This document shows, one piece after another, positions 27,853 to 37,051 of a DNA stretch of 56,180 nt. How positions within the stretch are numbered: position 1 is the first letter of the stretch; every line of letters starts with the position of its first letter. Source of the DNA: JAUWKC01 sp035529895. GTDB taxonomy: Bacteria; Planctomycetota; Phycisphaerae; Sedimentisphaerales; Anaerobacaceae. The notes below the pieces were generated by a model, which was not told where the DNA came from, made no database searches, and worked only from the letters and a program-made list of their open reading frames with translations. Location: contig DATKVV010000091.1 of assembly GCA_035529895.1 (NCBI GenBank), forward strand, positions 1-56,180. Reading direction: 5' to 3'. Made by a program: the position numbers and the translations under genes.

Positions 27853-28449
27853 TTATGTCCGGCTGGAAGCAGGCCGTACTTTGACGTAAAGGTATTTAAC
27901 GCCCCAAGTTAGAGCTTCATCGTGGGACTGGAAGAAAACGTCGAGCCGGTTTCCTCTTATGGCCCCGCCCCTGTCCAGAACCTTTACAGGCTCGCCGTTA
28001 TTGTACCCGGCGATTATCATCTCGGTACCGAATGCATACTGTTTATCCGCTGCGACAAACGCATCCCCTGACCGTATTCTGTGCCCGCAGGCCGTTACGC
28101 CGTCCGAGTATTCTCCGCAACACTTTTCGCACGGGCAATAGGCCGTTACGCGCATTTTCACGACTTGCCAGCCGTCAGTCTGCTCTGCCGCGTTTATTTC
28201 GCTGCCGTTCGAGGCCCGCCGGCTTGGGGCCTTTTCCTCGGCCGGTGTGGCGCTAAGCAGAATCAGCCGGCTGCTCGGCTTCAAAGAGCCTGTCCCAATA
28301 CTGCCGAACGTAAAGATAATTGTTGCGACCAAGACTACGCCAGGCAGAACCGTCGAACCGAGAAAAAAGCGGCAAAAAGCTTTATGCCTTGCGGTTTTCA
28401 ACAGATACTTCCCCCATCGTAACCGGATTATCGAGCCCCTTATTATCAC
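27853..28449 (-). CDS. 3D-domain cell-wall protein (putative murein-active)
   Basis: 198 residues. A membrane segment (about 28-48) is followed by a linker and a C-terminal 3D domain (about 98-190). That domain contains VTAYCPCEKCCGEYSDG, then AADKQYAFGTEMIIAGYNNG and VLDRGGAIRGNRLDVFFQS, which hold the three conserved aspartates of the MltA/YuiC-like beta barrel. Members of this family are lytic transglycosylase-like or bind peptidoglycan. The start is taken as GTG at 28449; the extreme N-terminus is uncertain because no clear ribosome binding site was seen. It lies on the same strand about 400 bases downstream of mreC, consistent with a wall-related role in the cell envelope. Confidence 0.8.
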   Translation of the reverse strand: MIIRGSIIRLRWGKYLLKTARHKAFCRFFLGSTVLPGVVLVATIIFTFGSIGTGSLKPSSRLILLSATPAEEKAPSRRASNGSEINAAEQTDGWQVVKMRVTAYCPCEKCCGEYSDGVTACGHRIRSGDAFVAADKQYAFGTEMIIAGYNNGEPVKVLDRGGAIRGNRLDVFFQSHDEALTWGVKYLYVKVRPASSRT

Positions 28450-28845
28450 CCACCCTGGCTGCTCTTGGTCTTGCGGCTTTAGACCCCCATCCCTGAAGTG
28501 TTGTCAGCATTATACCTCAAAGCACCTTTTGATTCAAAAGAAATACCTGCAAGACGGCCCCTGTTAGACAGATTGTGGGCTTATTGGCGAGAAAGGGAGG
28601 ATTTTATAGGTCCATACCGCAAGGTTTTTCGGCGCACTTAGCCCGCCGGAGCACGCCGAAAAAAACGCTGATGATGCCAATTGGGTAAGAATTGTATCGA
28701 AGGCGACTCGTGTCTTGCATCGATTGGATTCTTTCCTTTCGAGTTGAAAAACCCGACTCGGCCTGCTCTGTGATTTCTAAGAGGTGGTTTATGCTCCTTC
28801 AGAAGGGGTTGCATGACAGCTATGGTGTTGAGCAGGTGCTCGCTT
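28450..28845. other. Intergenic region between mreC and the 3D-domain gene
   Basis: About 400 bases without a gene. A hairpin at 28625-28663 (TTTTTCGGCG paired with CGCCGAAAAA) is present, but neither strand leaves an unpaired T-tract after the stem, so I do not call it a terminator. Nothing else recognisable. Confidence 0.5.
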
Positions 28846-29697
28846 TTACTCTTGCGGGTTCATTATGATAACGGTGACGTCTTTAAGCTTTTCGATGTCG
28901 CAGGCAGGTTCTGCCGTTATATCCCAGAGCAGAGGATTTTCGTCATCCCTTTTGCACCAGGTTACTCTTGCTGTAATCATCGGGATTTCCAGAAAGCCGG
29001 GTTTCTTTTGGGCATAAACAACGTCCCCGACTTCTACTTTGTATTTCGCGGGAAGCAGTTCAATCTTGGCGGAATTGTTGCCGCTTCCCTGCATTATCAT
29101 CAGGGGCGCATCTTGCAACTCGTCGGACGGTCGCGACCGTGATGTGTTTGATTGTATGCTCTTTGCTGTCTTTACCGCGACCTTTGATGTCGGGTCGGTA
29201 ATCAAGGTTACCTGGGCCGTGCGGGCATCAACGTCCGATACGGTTCCAATGATACTGTAGTCGCCAAGGACGAACTGGTCTTTGGCTAAACCGTCGGTTT
29301 GCCCGCGGTTGATAATCAGTCTGCCATGCGAAGCGCCGATAGAGGTTGTGATGACGTCGGCCAGCACGAAATTAGCGCCTTTCCAAACGGGTCTGTCGCG
29401 CAGCCCCGAGAGCTTTTCGACTTTTTGGCGCTCTTGATTCAGCCATTCTATCGTATTAGCCAGATGATTCTGGAGCATACTATACTGGCTTCGACTGACG
29501 ACCTGTGCAACCGGCCCCTGCATTTGCATGGAAAGTGAAAAGCTTCGGCCGACACTCAAAGGCCGATGGAAAATGCAGGCAAACACAAGCTGGAGTTTGT
29601 TTGTCCACTTATCGGGAGCAAAAAGAAATATGAACCCGGCCAGCATAAGCCAGGTAAATAAAATACGTCTGGAAACTCTGGTTTGTTTGGCGGCCAT
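28846..29697 (-). CDS. mreC: Rod shape-determining protein MreC
   Basis: About 283 residues. The ATG at 29697, preceded by an AGGA, is preferred to the GTG at 29733. A single N-terminal membrane segment (ILFTWLMLAGFIFLF) and a coiled-coil-like stretch (NTIEWLNQERQKVEKL) precede the double beta-barrel domain. Family motifs are the segment around IGASHGRLIINRGQTDGLAK and QFVLGDYSIIGTVSDVDART. MreC is a periplasmic scaffold of the elongasome linking MreB to penicillin-binding proteins. It lies directly after mreB on the same strand, as usual. mreD is not seen next to it, as in some planctomycetes and related phyla. Confidence 0.9.
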   Translation of the reverse strand: MAAKQTRVSRRILFTWLMLAGFIFLFAPDKWTNKLQLVFACIFHRPLSVGRSFSLSMQMQGPVAQVVSRSQYSMLQNHLANTIEWLNQERQKVEKLSGLRDRPVWKGANFVLADVITTSIGASHGRLIINRGQTDGLAKDQFVLGDYSIIGTVSDVDARTAQVTLITDPTSKVAVKTAKSIQSNTSRSRPSDELQDAPLMIMQGSGNNSAKIELLPAKYKVEVGDVVYAQKKPGFLEIPMITARVTWCKRDDENPLLWDITAEPACDIEKLKDVTVIIMNPQE

Positions 29698-29760
29698 AAT
29701 CCTGTTTGGTGCTGCATATCGCGTATTACGCACAGACCATCACGAATGGACCGCAGCGGA

Positions 29761-30855
29761 TTATTCCCGTCCGTTCTCACCGTGGTCCATTGTGTCTTTC
29801 CACAATTCGAGGTTTTCCATGTATATGCTGGTGCCTCGCGCTACGGAGCTCATCGGCTCTTCCACTCTGTAGACCTTCAGCCCCGTTGCAATCGCCAGCG
29901 CCGTATCCATTCCGCGCAGGAGCGAGCCACCCCCGCAGATGTGTATGCCGTTGTCGATCAAATCGGCGGCCAACTCCGGCTGGGCCCTTTCCAGCGTTGT
30001 GGTGACTGCATTTATGATTGCGGAGATGGGTTCCTGCAGGGCGTTGCGAATTTCCTCGCTTGTGATAATGACTTTTCTCGGCAGGCCGGAAATAGTGTCC
30101 CTGCCAGCCACCTCCATCGTCAATTCCTGCTGAAGCGGGGCGGCCGAACCGATCTCGATTTTGACTGTTTCAGCTCGCCTTTCGCCAATAAGCAGGTTGT
30201 AGGTCTTCTTGAGATGATTTATTATTGCCTCGTCCATGTTGTCGCCGCCGACGCGGATGGATTCACAAACGGCGATATCGGCCAGGCTCATGATGGCTAC
30301 CTCGGTGGTTCCGCCGCCCATATCGACAATCATCGAAGCGGTGGGACTTGTGATGGGCAGGCCAGCCCCGATTCCTGCGGCCATAGGCTCGTCAACCAGA
30401 TAAACCTTTCGGGCCCCCGCACGTTCGGCGCTGTCGATAACCGCCCGGCGCTCGACATCGGTTATCCCGCTCGGCACGGCAATCACCACGCGGGGCCTGG
30501 CCAGGCCACCTCTGCCCTTGGCATGTACCTTTCTGATAAAGTAGCCCAGCATTGCCTCAGTGATTTCGAAGTCGCTGATGACGCCGGCCTTAAGGGGCCT
30601 TATGGCGCTTATGGATCCGGGCGTCTTGCCGAGCATCTCATGCGCAACCCAGCCGACCGCCTCACCATCGTTGAGAACAGCATTGGTTTGCTTGTTGACG
30701 GCAACTACGGACGGCTCGTTCAGGACAATACCTTTTCCCCGCGCACACACCAGCGTGTTGCGGGTGCCGAGGTCAATGCCCATATCCATGCTTAACCAAC
30801 TGCTGAACCAACCCAAAATTGCATCCAGCAGCACTTTTGACTTTTTCAATAACAT
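29761..30855 (-). CDS. mreB: Rod shape-determining protein MreB
   Basis: 364 residues, slightly longer than the usual 330-350. An actin-like ATPase that directs lateral wall synthesis on the inner face of the membrane. Phosphate-1 motif DMGIDLGTRNTLVCARGKGI, phosphate-2 region MIVDMGGGTTEVAIMSLADI and the adenosine motif GIHICGGGSLLRGMD are intact. AAGGGA lies before the ATG. The first 22 residues (LLKKSKVLLDAILGWFSSWL) form an amphipathic N-terminal helix expected to bind membrane. The mreC gene follows after about 60 bases. Confidence 0.95.
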   Translation of the reverse strand: MLLKKSKVLLDAILGWFSSWLSMDMGIDLGTRNTLVCARGKGIVLNEPSVVAVNKQTNAVLNDGEAVGWVAHEMLGKTPGSISAIRPLKAGVISDFEITEAMLGYFIRKVHAKGRGGLARPRVVIAVPSGITDVERRAVIDSAERAGARKVYLVDEPMAAGIGAGLPITSPTASMIVDMGGGTTEVAIMSLADIAVCESIRVGGDNMDEAIINHLKKTYNLLIGERRAETVKIEIGSAAPLQQELTMEVAGRDTISGLPRKVIITSEEIRNALQEPISAIINAVTTTLERAQPELAADLIDNGIHICGGGSLLRGMDTALAIATGLKVYRVEEPMSSVARGTSIYMENLELWKDTMDHGENGRE

Positions 30856-31077
30856 TTTCGAGTCCCTTCTGAATTTCCACCTGTCTGGACCCTCGCTAAC
30901 GGGGTCCCGGTTCCGTCCCTGTTATCGGTCTCGTCAAATTGAAACTTAACGCGGATTTGTTTTTTCAGACGCATCTACGGCGTGACTGCAGCATAGGCAT
31001 TCTTATAGGACCGCAGGATTTGTCGAGTCCTATATGTGATACAAAAGCTACTGTCCGCACTTGTTACGGTCGGTTTG

Positions 31078-31626
31078 TTATTGCCAATCGTCGGGGCGGT
31101 AGATGTCTTCGGGTCGAATGTTGAACTTTCTGTACAGTGTTTCTGTCAGTGCCTCCGCTCTTCTAATCTGCTGGTCGGTTGCGGGGGCGGTTTTGCCGTC
31201 GCCTATGATGCAGATTCGGATAGTCTGGTGGCTGCCGAACCACGTTCGGCCCGGTATTGTCGACAGTTGTCTTTGCCATTTTTCGGTCGATTGTATCTCG
31301 CCGTCGGCCCCGCCGAGACCGTTGCAGACGACGAAGTGACAGTTGATGTCCTCCGGGCCGGCAAGACCGCTGAGAGAAGCCAACTGCGCGACGTTGCCGG
31401 CGGTGGTGCCGCTGTAGTAGATTTCAATACTGTTCCACCGACCGGTTGATTGGGAGAGTCGGGAACAAATCGCATCTTCGACAGGCTCGAGACGATAATA
31501 ACTGTTAAGACAAAACGCGCCGGCCGACGGAGGATTATTACCCAAAGCCATCAGAATTATCGCACCGGTTGTCATCGAGACCAGCAGTGCAGCGAAAATT
31601 TTTGCCTCCCTTGAATTAACCGACAT
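31078..31626 (-). CDS. Amidase/PGRP-fold protein, catalytic site unclear
   Basis: 182 residues with one N-terminal membrane segment (FAALLVSMTTGAIILMALG). The rest resembles an N-acetylmuramoyl-L-alanine amidase type 2/PGRP fold: WNSIEIYYSGTTAGN, then INCHFVVCNGLGGADGEIQS, and TIRICIIGDGKTAPATDQQI with ALTETLYRKFNIRPEDIY. In active amidases the first block normally carries a zinc-binding His (as in HHT); here the position reads YYSGT, so a ligand may be missing and the protein may only bind murein. It sits upstream of mreB on the same strand. Assignment is by pattern alone and is moderate. Confidence 0.6.
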   Translation of the reverse strand: MSVNSREAKIFAALLVSMTTGAIILMALGNNPPSAGAFCLNSYYRLEPVEDAICSRLSQSTGRWNSIEIYYSGTTAGNVAQLASLSGLAGPEDINCHFVVCNGLGGADGEIQSTEKWQRQLSTIPGRTWFGSHQTIRICIIGDGKTAPATDQQIRRAEALTETLYRKFNIRPEDIYRPDDWQ

Positions 31627-32252
31627 AATTCACCCTCTCTTTATCGACACCCCGCTTTGCCATATCTGGAGTTACTGCGTAAAATACCGAATCTTCATAC
31701 GCGCGGTGCTTTGCTCTTGCAGTACCAAATCCATATTCACTTTATCGGTTTTAGGAAGGAACCACTTTACGTGGATTCGCGTTTTCGCGGTTACTTTTAT
31801 ACAGAGGCGGCTGTGCAGTCTTTATAGGACCGCCCTCGGCTCCCAGCCCCCGCCTGCGGAGCTTCAAAGCGGGTCTGCTTTGCAAAAGAACGCAGTAGCA
31901 ATTATCATGACATTTGTGCTTGTCTGCCGGCCGTATCAACCATATCGGTGCCAAAGCAAAAGTCTCAGGCGTTGAGCAAACCACCAAAAACAGCGATGGG
32001 CTGTGGTAAACTGGTACAGTCCCATAAAAAGTGTCCCTGTTTCCGCCTCGGAGTTGTCGCCTGAAATAAGGTAATTTTTTTGCTTCTTACGCTTTGTATA
32101 GTAAACTTTAAATATAATGGGGGACAAAGAAGCTTGGCCCATGTCTGTTTTGGTGCGCTTCTTGTCCTGAATTGCGTAACAAAGGTTGTTAGCAGTTTGT
32201 CTGCAACTTGTCGGGAAAAACTTGACGAATGGCCATATAATGAGGTACTCGG
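31627..32252. other. Divergent intergenic region before the pilus operon
   Basis: About 625 bases between the amidase-fold gene (minus) and pilB (plus). It should hold both promoters. A TATAAT at 32236-32241 is too close to the pilB start to give a clear leader and lacks a -35 box at proper spacing. The 12-base motif TTATAGGACCGC occurs at 31822-31833. No coding frame is convincing. Confidence 0.5.
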
Positions 32253-34022
32253 ATGGAGTCTGCACAAGAAATTGCCAGTCCTCCCAAACGAAAAGCCGAC
32301 CTTCTTTTCGGTGAGTTCCTCGTATCGAAAGGGCTGTTGGACCGCAGACGATTAATCGAAGCGCTAAATCAGCAGCGTGAGCAGGGCGGCCGACTCGGGG
32401 AGGTGCTGCTCCGGCTCAAAATGGTCAGCGACGAGCATATTACCAGCGCCCTGGCCGAGCATCTGTCAATGGAATACATGCGTTTTGATGATGTCGCCAG
32501 GATAAATATGAATATCGCCCGCATGCTGCCCGAGAGCATCGCCAAACGATTTTGCCTCGTGGCCATTGGTGAAGATGACGGCAAAGTTGTCGTGGCCATG
32601 GCGGACCCGCTCAATGTTATCGCAATAGATACGATTGCACTCAAAATAAAGCGCCAGATTAAAGTGGTGCTCAGTTCGACCCAGGAGATTCGCAAAGCAA
32701 TAGAAGTAATCTATCACGGTTCAGACCTGGAAGAACAACAGCTTCGCGACCTTGTAAAACTCGAAACCGGCGCGGAAGATGAACAGGAGGATGCACCGGA
32801 GGGGGATATTGCCGGTGAGGCCTTGAGCAGCGAAGTGGCCGCGACCAAGGCGCCGGTGATTCGCTTCGTCGATTTGCTGCTGAGCCAGGCGGTCAAGAGC
32901 AGAGCCAGTGACATTCATATTGAGCCGCAGGAACATTCAATGGCGATTCGCATGCGAATTGACGGCGTGCTCCGCGACATGGTTCCGCCGGCCAGAAGGA
33001 TGCAGTCTGCGGTTGTTACCAGAATAAAGATTCTGTCCAAGATGGACATTGCCGAGCGCAGGCTGCCCCAGGACGGCCGATTCAAGATGAAAGCTTCCGG
33101 CAGAGATATAGACGTGCGCGTCTCGGTGATTCCCACCATATACGGCGAAAAGGTGGTAATGCGAATCCTCGATGCAAAAGCAGTTAACCACGACTTGAAC
33201 CAGCTCGGATTCGAACCCGAACTTCTTAAGCAGTTTAAAGCCGCTTTGTCACAGCCGCACGGTATCATAGTCGTCACCGGCCCGACCGGCAGCGGCAAAA
33301 GCACCACGTTATACTCGGCACTGAATTACGTCAGGGACCCCGCGAAGAATATTACAACCGTTGAGGACCCCGTTGAATACCGTCTGGCGGGCATTAATCA
33401 AATTCAGGTCAAGGCCGAAATCTCTCTCGACTTTGCACTATGCCTGCGGGCAATTTTAAGGCAAGACCCCGACATAATCTTAATAGGTGAAATCAGGGAC
33501 AAGGAAACGGTCGAGATTGCAATAAAAGCATCTTTGACAGGCCATTTGGTCTTGAGCACGTTCCATACCAACGACGCACCAAGTGCGATAAGCAGATTCG
33601 TCTATATGGGGATTGAGCCGTATTTGCTGGCTTCCACGCTGAATCTGATCGTTGCTCAGCGGCTGGTCAGAAAAATCTGTGACCGCTGCAAAGAACCGGT
33701 GGAGCTTACTGAAGAAGTCGTCAGGTGTTTGAAGATTGACCCCAAGCAGGCAAAGAACGCCGTCTTTTACCATGGCAAGGGCTGCAAATCCTGTGGAGGG
33801 ACGGGTTATTTTGGCCGGCTGCCCATATTTGAGTTCTTGGTTATTGACGGCGAAATGCGGGGAAAGCTGATTGCCGGCGGCAGTGAGTCGCAAATAAGAG
33901 AGCTGTCACGTCAAAGAGGCTACGGTGGATTGTTTGAAAGCGGCGTAATCAAGATATTACAGGGCCTAACCACAGCCGAAGAGGTTCTTAGAGTAGCCTT
34001 TGTGGAAAGTACAAGACCGTAA
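32253..34022 (+). CDS. pilB: PilB/GspE-type assembly ATPase
   Basis: 589 residues, a hexameric cytoplasmic ATPase powering pilus or pseudopilus assembly. An N-terminal MshEN domain (about 15-150, LLFGEFLVSKGLLDRRRLIE) precedes the motor domain. Walker A GPTGSGKSTTLY begins near residue 342, Walker B is ILIGEIRDKETVEIA, and the His box is LVLSTFHTNDAPSA. The C-terminal zinc site is intact (CDRCKEP and CKSCGGTGYFGR). A GAGG seven bases upstream supports the ATG at 32253. First gene of the operon. No PilT-type retraction ATPase is encoded in this window, so the same motor may serve a type II-like system. Confidence 0.93.
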   Translation: MESAQEIASPPKRKADLLFGEFLVSKGLLDRRRLIEALNQQREQGGRLGEVLLRLKMVSDEHITSALAEHLSMEYMRFDDVARINMNIARMLPESIAKRFCLVAIGEDDGKVVVAMADPLNVIAIDTIALKIKRQIKVVLSSTQEIRKAIEVIYHGSDLEEQQLRDLVKLETGAEDEQEDAPEGDIAGEALSSEVAATKAPVIRFVDLLLSQAVKSRASDIHIEPQEHSMAIRMRIDGVLRDMVPPARRMQSAVVTRIKILSKMDIAERRLPQDGRFKMKASGRDIDVRVSVIPTIYGEKVVMRILDAKAVNHDLNQLGFEPELLKQFKAALSQPHGIIVVTGPTGSGKSTTLYSALNYVRDPAKNITTVEDPVEYRLAGINQIQVKAEISLDFALCLRAILRQDPDIILIGEIRDKETVEIAIKASLTGHLVLSTFHTNDAPSAISRFVYMGIEPYLLASTLNLIVAQRLVRKICDRCKEPVELTEEVVRCLKIDPKQAKNAVFYHGKGCKSCGGTGYFGRLPIFEFLVIDGEMRGKLIAGGSESQIRELSRQRGYGGLFESGVIKILQGLTTAEEVLRVAFVESTRP

Positions 34023-34349
34023 CAGTCAGAGACGCTCTTTTTCGGCCGGAACACATAATCCTGCGGAAAAATGCAAAATCTAAGCCTTTCATCCGTTATG
34101 TCTGCACAGGCCCTTCCTTGTCTCAAGCAAATGTTTTTTTTCAAAAGCGCGGAAGGGGTCCGTCTTTACCATACGTGGGGAGTATCCTTCGCAAAGCTAC
34201 AGCCCGTTTTTTACTTAACTCAAGGTTCTCCGACGCCGATAAGAAAACGAAAAACTCGAATCGAAGAACGTGTGACCAAGGGCCGATATTCAGGCATTGA
34301 TTACGGTTCCGCGTTACTGGCCTTCAGGTTTCTTGAGAAGGTTCGATAA
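34023..34349. other. Intergenic spacer between pilB and pilC
   Basis: About 330 bases on the pilus operon. A plus-strand frame from 34071 runs to a stop directly abutting pilC, but it has no ribosome binding site, no family features and an atypical composition, so I do not call it. No hairpin was recognised. Confidence 0.4.
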
Positions 34350-35555
34350 ATGGCAAGCTACAAGTACGTGGCTCGGGATTCGTCAGGTGCACGAAGAGAA
34401 GGCTTTACTCAGGCTGTCTCTACAAATGATGTACTTGGCTGGCTTCGCGAGAAAGGGCTTACCCCGGTATCTGTCAACGAAGCGTCCGCAGGGACCAAAC
34501 AAACGGGTCGAAAACCTCGTCGAAGGCGAATCAAATCAGCCGCCCTCGGTTCGCTTTGCTGGCAGTTGACCACAATGGTGGAGGGGGGAATCCCCGTGAC
34601 GTCGGCCATAGAGACCATCGCCGAAGACATAGAAAATGCACAGTTGCAGCAGGTTCTGCAGCAAGTTCTGGAAAAAATGAAGAAAGGTGAGCCGTTTTCG
34701 GAAAGCATTTCGCAATATCCGAAGGTTTTCAACAAGCTGGCCTGCGCGATGGTGTTAGCCGGCGAGACCGGCGGCAATCTGCCGGGGGCGCTGCGCAGAC
34801 TGGCGGAGTATTTTGACAATCGCGACAAATTGAGCAGAAAAGTCAAAGGGGCAATGGCGTATCCGATATTCGTATCCATTTTCATAGTGCTAATAGTCGT
34901 ATTCATAATGACGTTCATTGTTCCTCGATTTCAGGTCATATTTAAGCAATTCGGCGGCGATCTGCCGGCTTTTACCAAGGGATTCATGGGCTTTTACGAG
35001 ATGCTCCGTAATAACGTGGTCTTCATTATCGGCTCTTTGTTTCTAATAATCGTTCTGGCGGTTGCTGCTTTCAAAACGCGAAAAGGCCATTATCTGTTCA
35101 GCAGAATCGTGCTTCGCCTGCCCTTGTTCGGCAAGGTGTTGAGCCAGACCTTCCTGACGGTGTTTTGCAGAACGATGGCATCGTTGCTGGGCGCCGGCGT
35201 TTCCGTGCTTGAAGTGTTCGATATTCTTGCCGCAATGACCACCAACGATGTTATAAAGGACGCGGTAATACGGGCAAGAGAACGCATCGTCGCCGGCTCG
35301 AACATCTATCTGGGCATGGCCGAATCCGGCTTTTTCCCTAATGTCGTGATAAAAATGGTACAGGTCGGCGAAGAAAGCGGCTCGCTGTCTAATGTGCTGG
35401 AGAGAACGGCCAGCTACTACGAACGAAAAGTTGATTCTACGATAACCACCTTGATGGCCCTGCTGGAGCCGATAATGATTGTAATCACCGGAGCAATTGT
35501 AATGGTCGTAGTTCTTGCACTGTATTTGCCGATTTTCTCGATGTCGGCGCATTAA
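34350..35555 (+). CDS. pilC: PilC/GspF-type inner-membrane platform protein
   Basis: 401 residues, the usual length. Two T2SSF domains (about 65-190 and 265-390) separated by membrane segments near 170-190, 220-245 and 370-400. Conserved blocks LCWQLTTMVEGGIPVTSAIE, FCRTMASLLGAGVSVLEVFD and VVIKMVQVGEESGSLSNVLE are present. GAGAAGG precedes the ATG. It anchors the PilB motor to the inner membrane. It is the second gene of the operon after pilB, an order shared with many planctomycete pilus/T2SS clusters. Confidence 0.92.
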   Translation: MASYKYVARDSSGARREGFTQAVSTNDVLGWLREKGLTPVSVNEASAGTKQTGRKPRRRRIKSAALGSLCWQLTTMVEGGIPVTSAIETIAEDIENAQLQQVLQQVLEKMKKGEPFSESISQYPKVFNKLACAMVLAGETGGNLPGALRRLAEYFDNRDKLSRKVKGAMAYPIFVSIFIVLIVVFIMTFIVPRFQVIFKQFGGDLPAFTKGFMGFYEMLRNNVVFIIGSLFLIIVLAVAAFKTRKGHYLFSRIVLRLPLFGKVLSQTFLTVFCRTMASLLGAGVSVLEVFDILAAMTTNDVIKDAVIRARERIVAGSNIYLGMAESGFFPNVVIKMVQVGEESGSLSNVLERTASYYERKVDSTITTLMALLEPIMIVITGAIVMVVVLALYLPIFSMSAH

Positions 35556-35672
35556 CAACGTGGGGCAGGCCGCAAAAAAAAAGGAAAAACTGGTTTAGTC
35601 AGCGACGTTTTTGGTCGATGGTGACATGTCGAAAGTCGTGTAATTTTCAAACGGTTTTTAGGAGAGATTAAA

Positions 35673-36080
35673 ATGGAAAGCAGAAAAGGCTTCACACTGG
35701 TTGAGCTGATGGTGGTGGTTCTCATCGTCGGCATCCTGGCGGCGGTTGCAATCCCGATCATGCGCGGCCGGATCGATTCGGCCAAGTGGTCGGAAGGCAA
35801 AGCAATGATGGGCAGCATTGGGACCGCAATACGCGCCTACCATGCGGAAAAAGGCGTCGGCGGAGTACTGCCCACCACTCTTTGGGTCGGCAACACCGGT
35901 TTGGGCTTCGCCGCCGGGGACCTGACGGGCAAGTACTTTGCTGATGCCGACTTTAGTTTCAATGTAACCTCCATGGACCCGCTGACGTTTGTCATTACTT
36001 GCACGCCGGTTACTCAGGCCGACCGTCCCACGAATCCGGCTACCGTCACGCTGAATCAGGCAGGCGTCTGGACGCCGTAA
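35673..36080 (+). CDS. Major pilin/GspG-like pseudopilin
   Basis: 135 residues. A short basic leader (MESRKG) and the class III prepilin motif GFTLVELMVVVLIVGILAAV with Glu at position +5 show that it is processed by a prepilin peptidase and assembled into a filament. The body (about 30-135) has a small beta domain and few cysteines. AGGAGA lies before the ATG. The length and the loop KWSEGKAMMGSIGTAIRAY fit a GspG-like or minimal PilA major subunit; which one cannot be decided by sequence alone. A strong hairpin (36201-36231) lies 120 bases downstream, perhaps to raise expression of this gene relative to the distal genes. Confidence 0.9.
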   Translation: MESRKGFTLVELMVVVLIVGILAAVAIPIMRGRIDSAKWSEGKAMMGSIGTAIRAYHAEKGVGGVLPTTLWVGNTGLGFAAGDLTGKYFADADFSFNVTSMDPLTFVITCTPVTQADRPTNPATVTLNQAGVWTP

Positions 36081-36489
36081 ATCGAGGCCGACAGGGGACC
36101 AAGGTAAGGTGCTTCTGTTTATCCTGAACACAGGGGACAAGAGCACCCGATACTTTGTGCAAGCACGTAAAAACTTATCGCCGGCGCGAATTGAATTAAT
36201 GGTGGCTATGGCCGGAACGGCCGTAGCCACCTTCGATTATTGCAGCCTTATAGGACGCAGCACGGCAAATGTGGCGCCGGTTACTATCAAAATAATTCGA
36301 TGCTTCTTTTGTCTTTGCACGGTTTCGGAGTATACTTTAGGTAGATGGATTCGCAGGATGGGGGAAGCTTTCAACACGTCACTTGGTTTTTTTGCCTTAT
36401 AATATTTGGGCAAAGCGGCGCCTTCAAGAGCAGTGATGTGGTGTACGCAAGGTCCTATTATGCCGAAAGTCAGGTAAGGAGGATTGAGG
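36081..36489. other. Intergenic spacer after the major pilin
   Basis: About 400 bases holding the strong hairpin at 36201-36231 and one copy of the TTATAGGAC-type motif (36248-36258). An open frame at 36109-36402 crosses both and is rejected. The downstream pseudopilin has its own AAGGAGGA ribosome binding site. Confidence 0.5.
36201..36231 (+). terminator. Strong stem-loop after the major pilin gene
   Basis: GGTGGCTATGGCCG pairs with CGGCCGTAGCCACC across a GAA loop: 14 base pairs with one G-U. No clean T-run follows on the plus strand (TTCGATTATTG), so it may act as an attenuator or an RNA-stabilising structure rather than a full terminator. It would separate the abundant pilin from the minor pilins. 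Confidence 0.6.
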
Positions 36490-37026
36490 ATGGAGATGGA
36501 GACTATGACGGTTAAGCGACCCAAATGCCAGGCCGGTTTGACGCTCGTTGAGATAATGATTGCCACTGTGGTCCTGGTGATAGTAGTTCTGGGCACCTCT
36601 GCGTTCAGATACAATGCGGCTCTCGGCGCCAGGGAGGCCGACTTGAGAATGACCGCTGCGCGAATTGCCGTGCTGCTTTGCGAAAGCTGGCAGGCCACAA
36701 GCGACCCGAATCTATTTGAGCCCGTGGCAAATCTCAGTTCGGACCTGGCAATAACTCGAATCTTCAGGTCCGGAGAAATTGACGCTGCTGCTATTGGTGG
36801 TCCGGAAGACCCTGCCTTTATCCTGTTTGGGGGCTACAAAATCCTGATAGATCGTGTCGACTACTACGCCATTCTGTCTTATAGTTATATTTCTACCGGG
36901 TTGAGGGCCTTGAACGTCACGGTGCTCTGGCCGGGGGGCCATCAGGCTTATGTCGGCAAAGTCAATAGCATGCCCAATCGAAACACATACAAGTCGTTCA
37001 GGCTCACAACCTACGTAACCAAATAG
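36490..37026 (+). CDS. Minor pseudopilin, type IV prepilin-like
   Basis: About 178 residues from the ATG at 36490, with AAGGAGGA upstream. The prepilin motif appears as GLTLVEIMIATVVLVIVVLG after a basic leader (TVKRPKCQA), with Glu at +5. The globular part includes ARIAVLLCESWQATSDPNLF, DRVDYYAILSYSYISTG and a final beta strand. The N-terminal AGLTLVEIMIA and the length suggest a GspI/PilV-type minor subunit. It is followed by two more minor-pilin-like genes at 25-35 base gaps. Confidence 0.8.
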   Translation: MEMETMTVKRPKCQAGLTLVEIMIATVVLVIVVLGTSAFRYNAALGAREADLRMTAARIAVLLCESWQATSDPNLFEPVANLSSDLAITRIFRSGEIDAAAIGGPEDPAFILFGGYKILIDRVDYYAILSYSYISTGLRALNVTVLWPGGHQAYVGKVNSMPNRNTYKSFRLTTYVTK

Positions 37027-37051
37027 AAGTGTAAACGAGGCAGGTATCCAG

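Noticed and set aside
28625..28663. Hairpin as a terminator for mreC
   Set aside because: The stem itself pairs the T-run with an A-run; no free T-tract follows on either strand.
34071..34349. Plus-strand open frame between pilB and pilC
   Set aside because: No ribosome binding site and no recognisable domain; ends exactly at the pilC start, which has its own ribosome binding site.
36109..36402. Plus-strand open frame after the major pilin
   Set aside because: It runs through a strong 14-bp hairpin and an intergenic motif, and has no family features.
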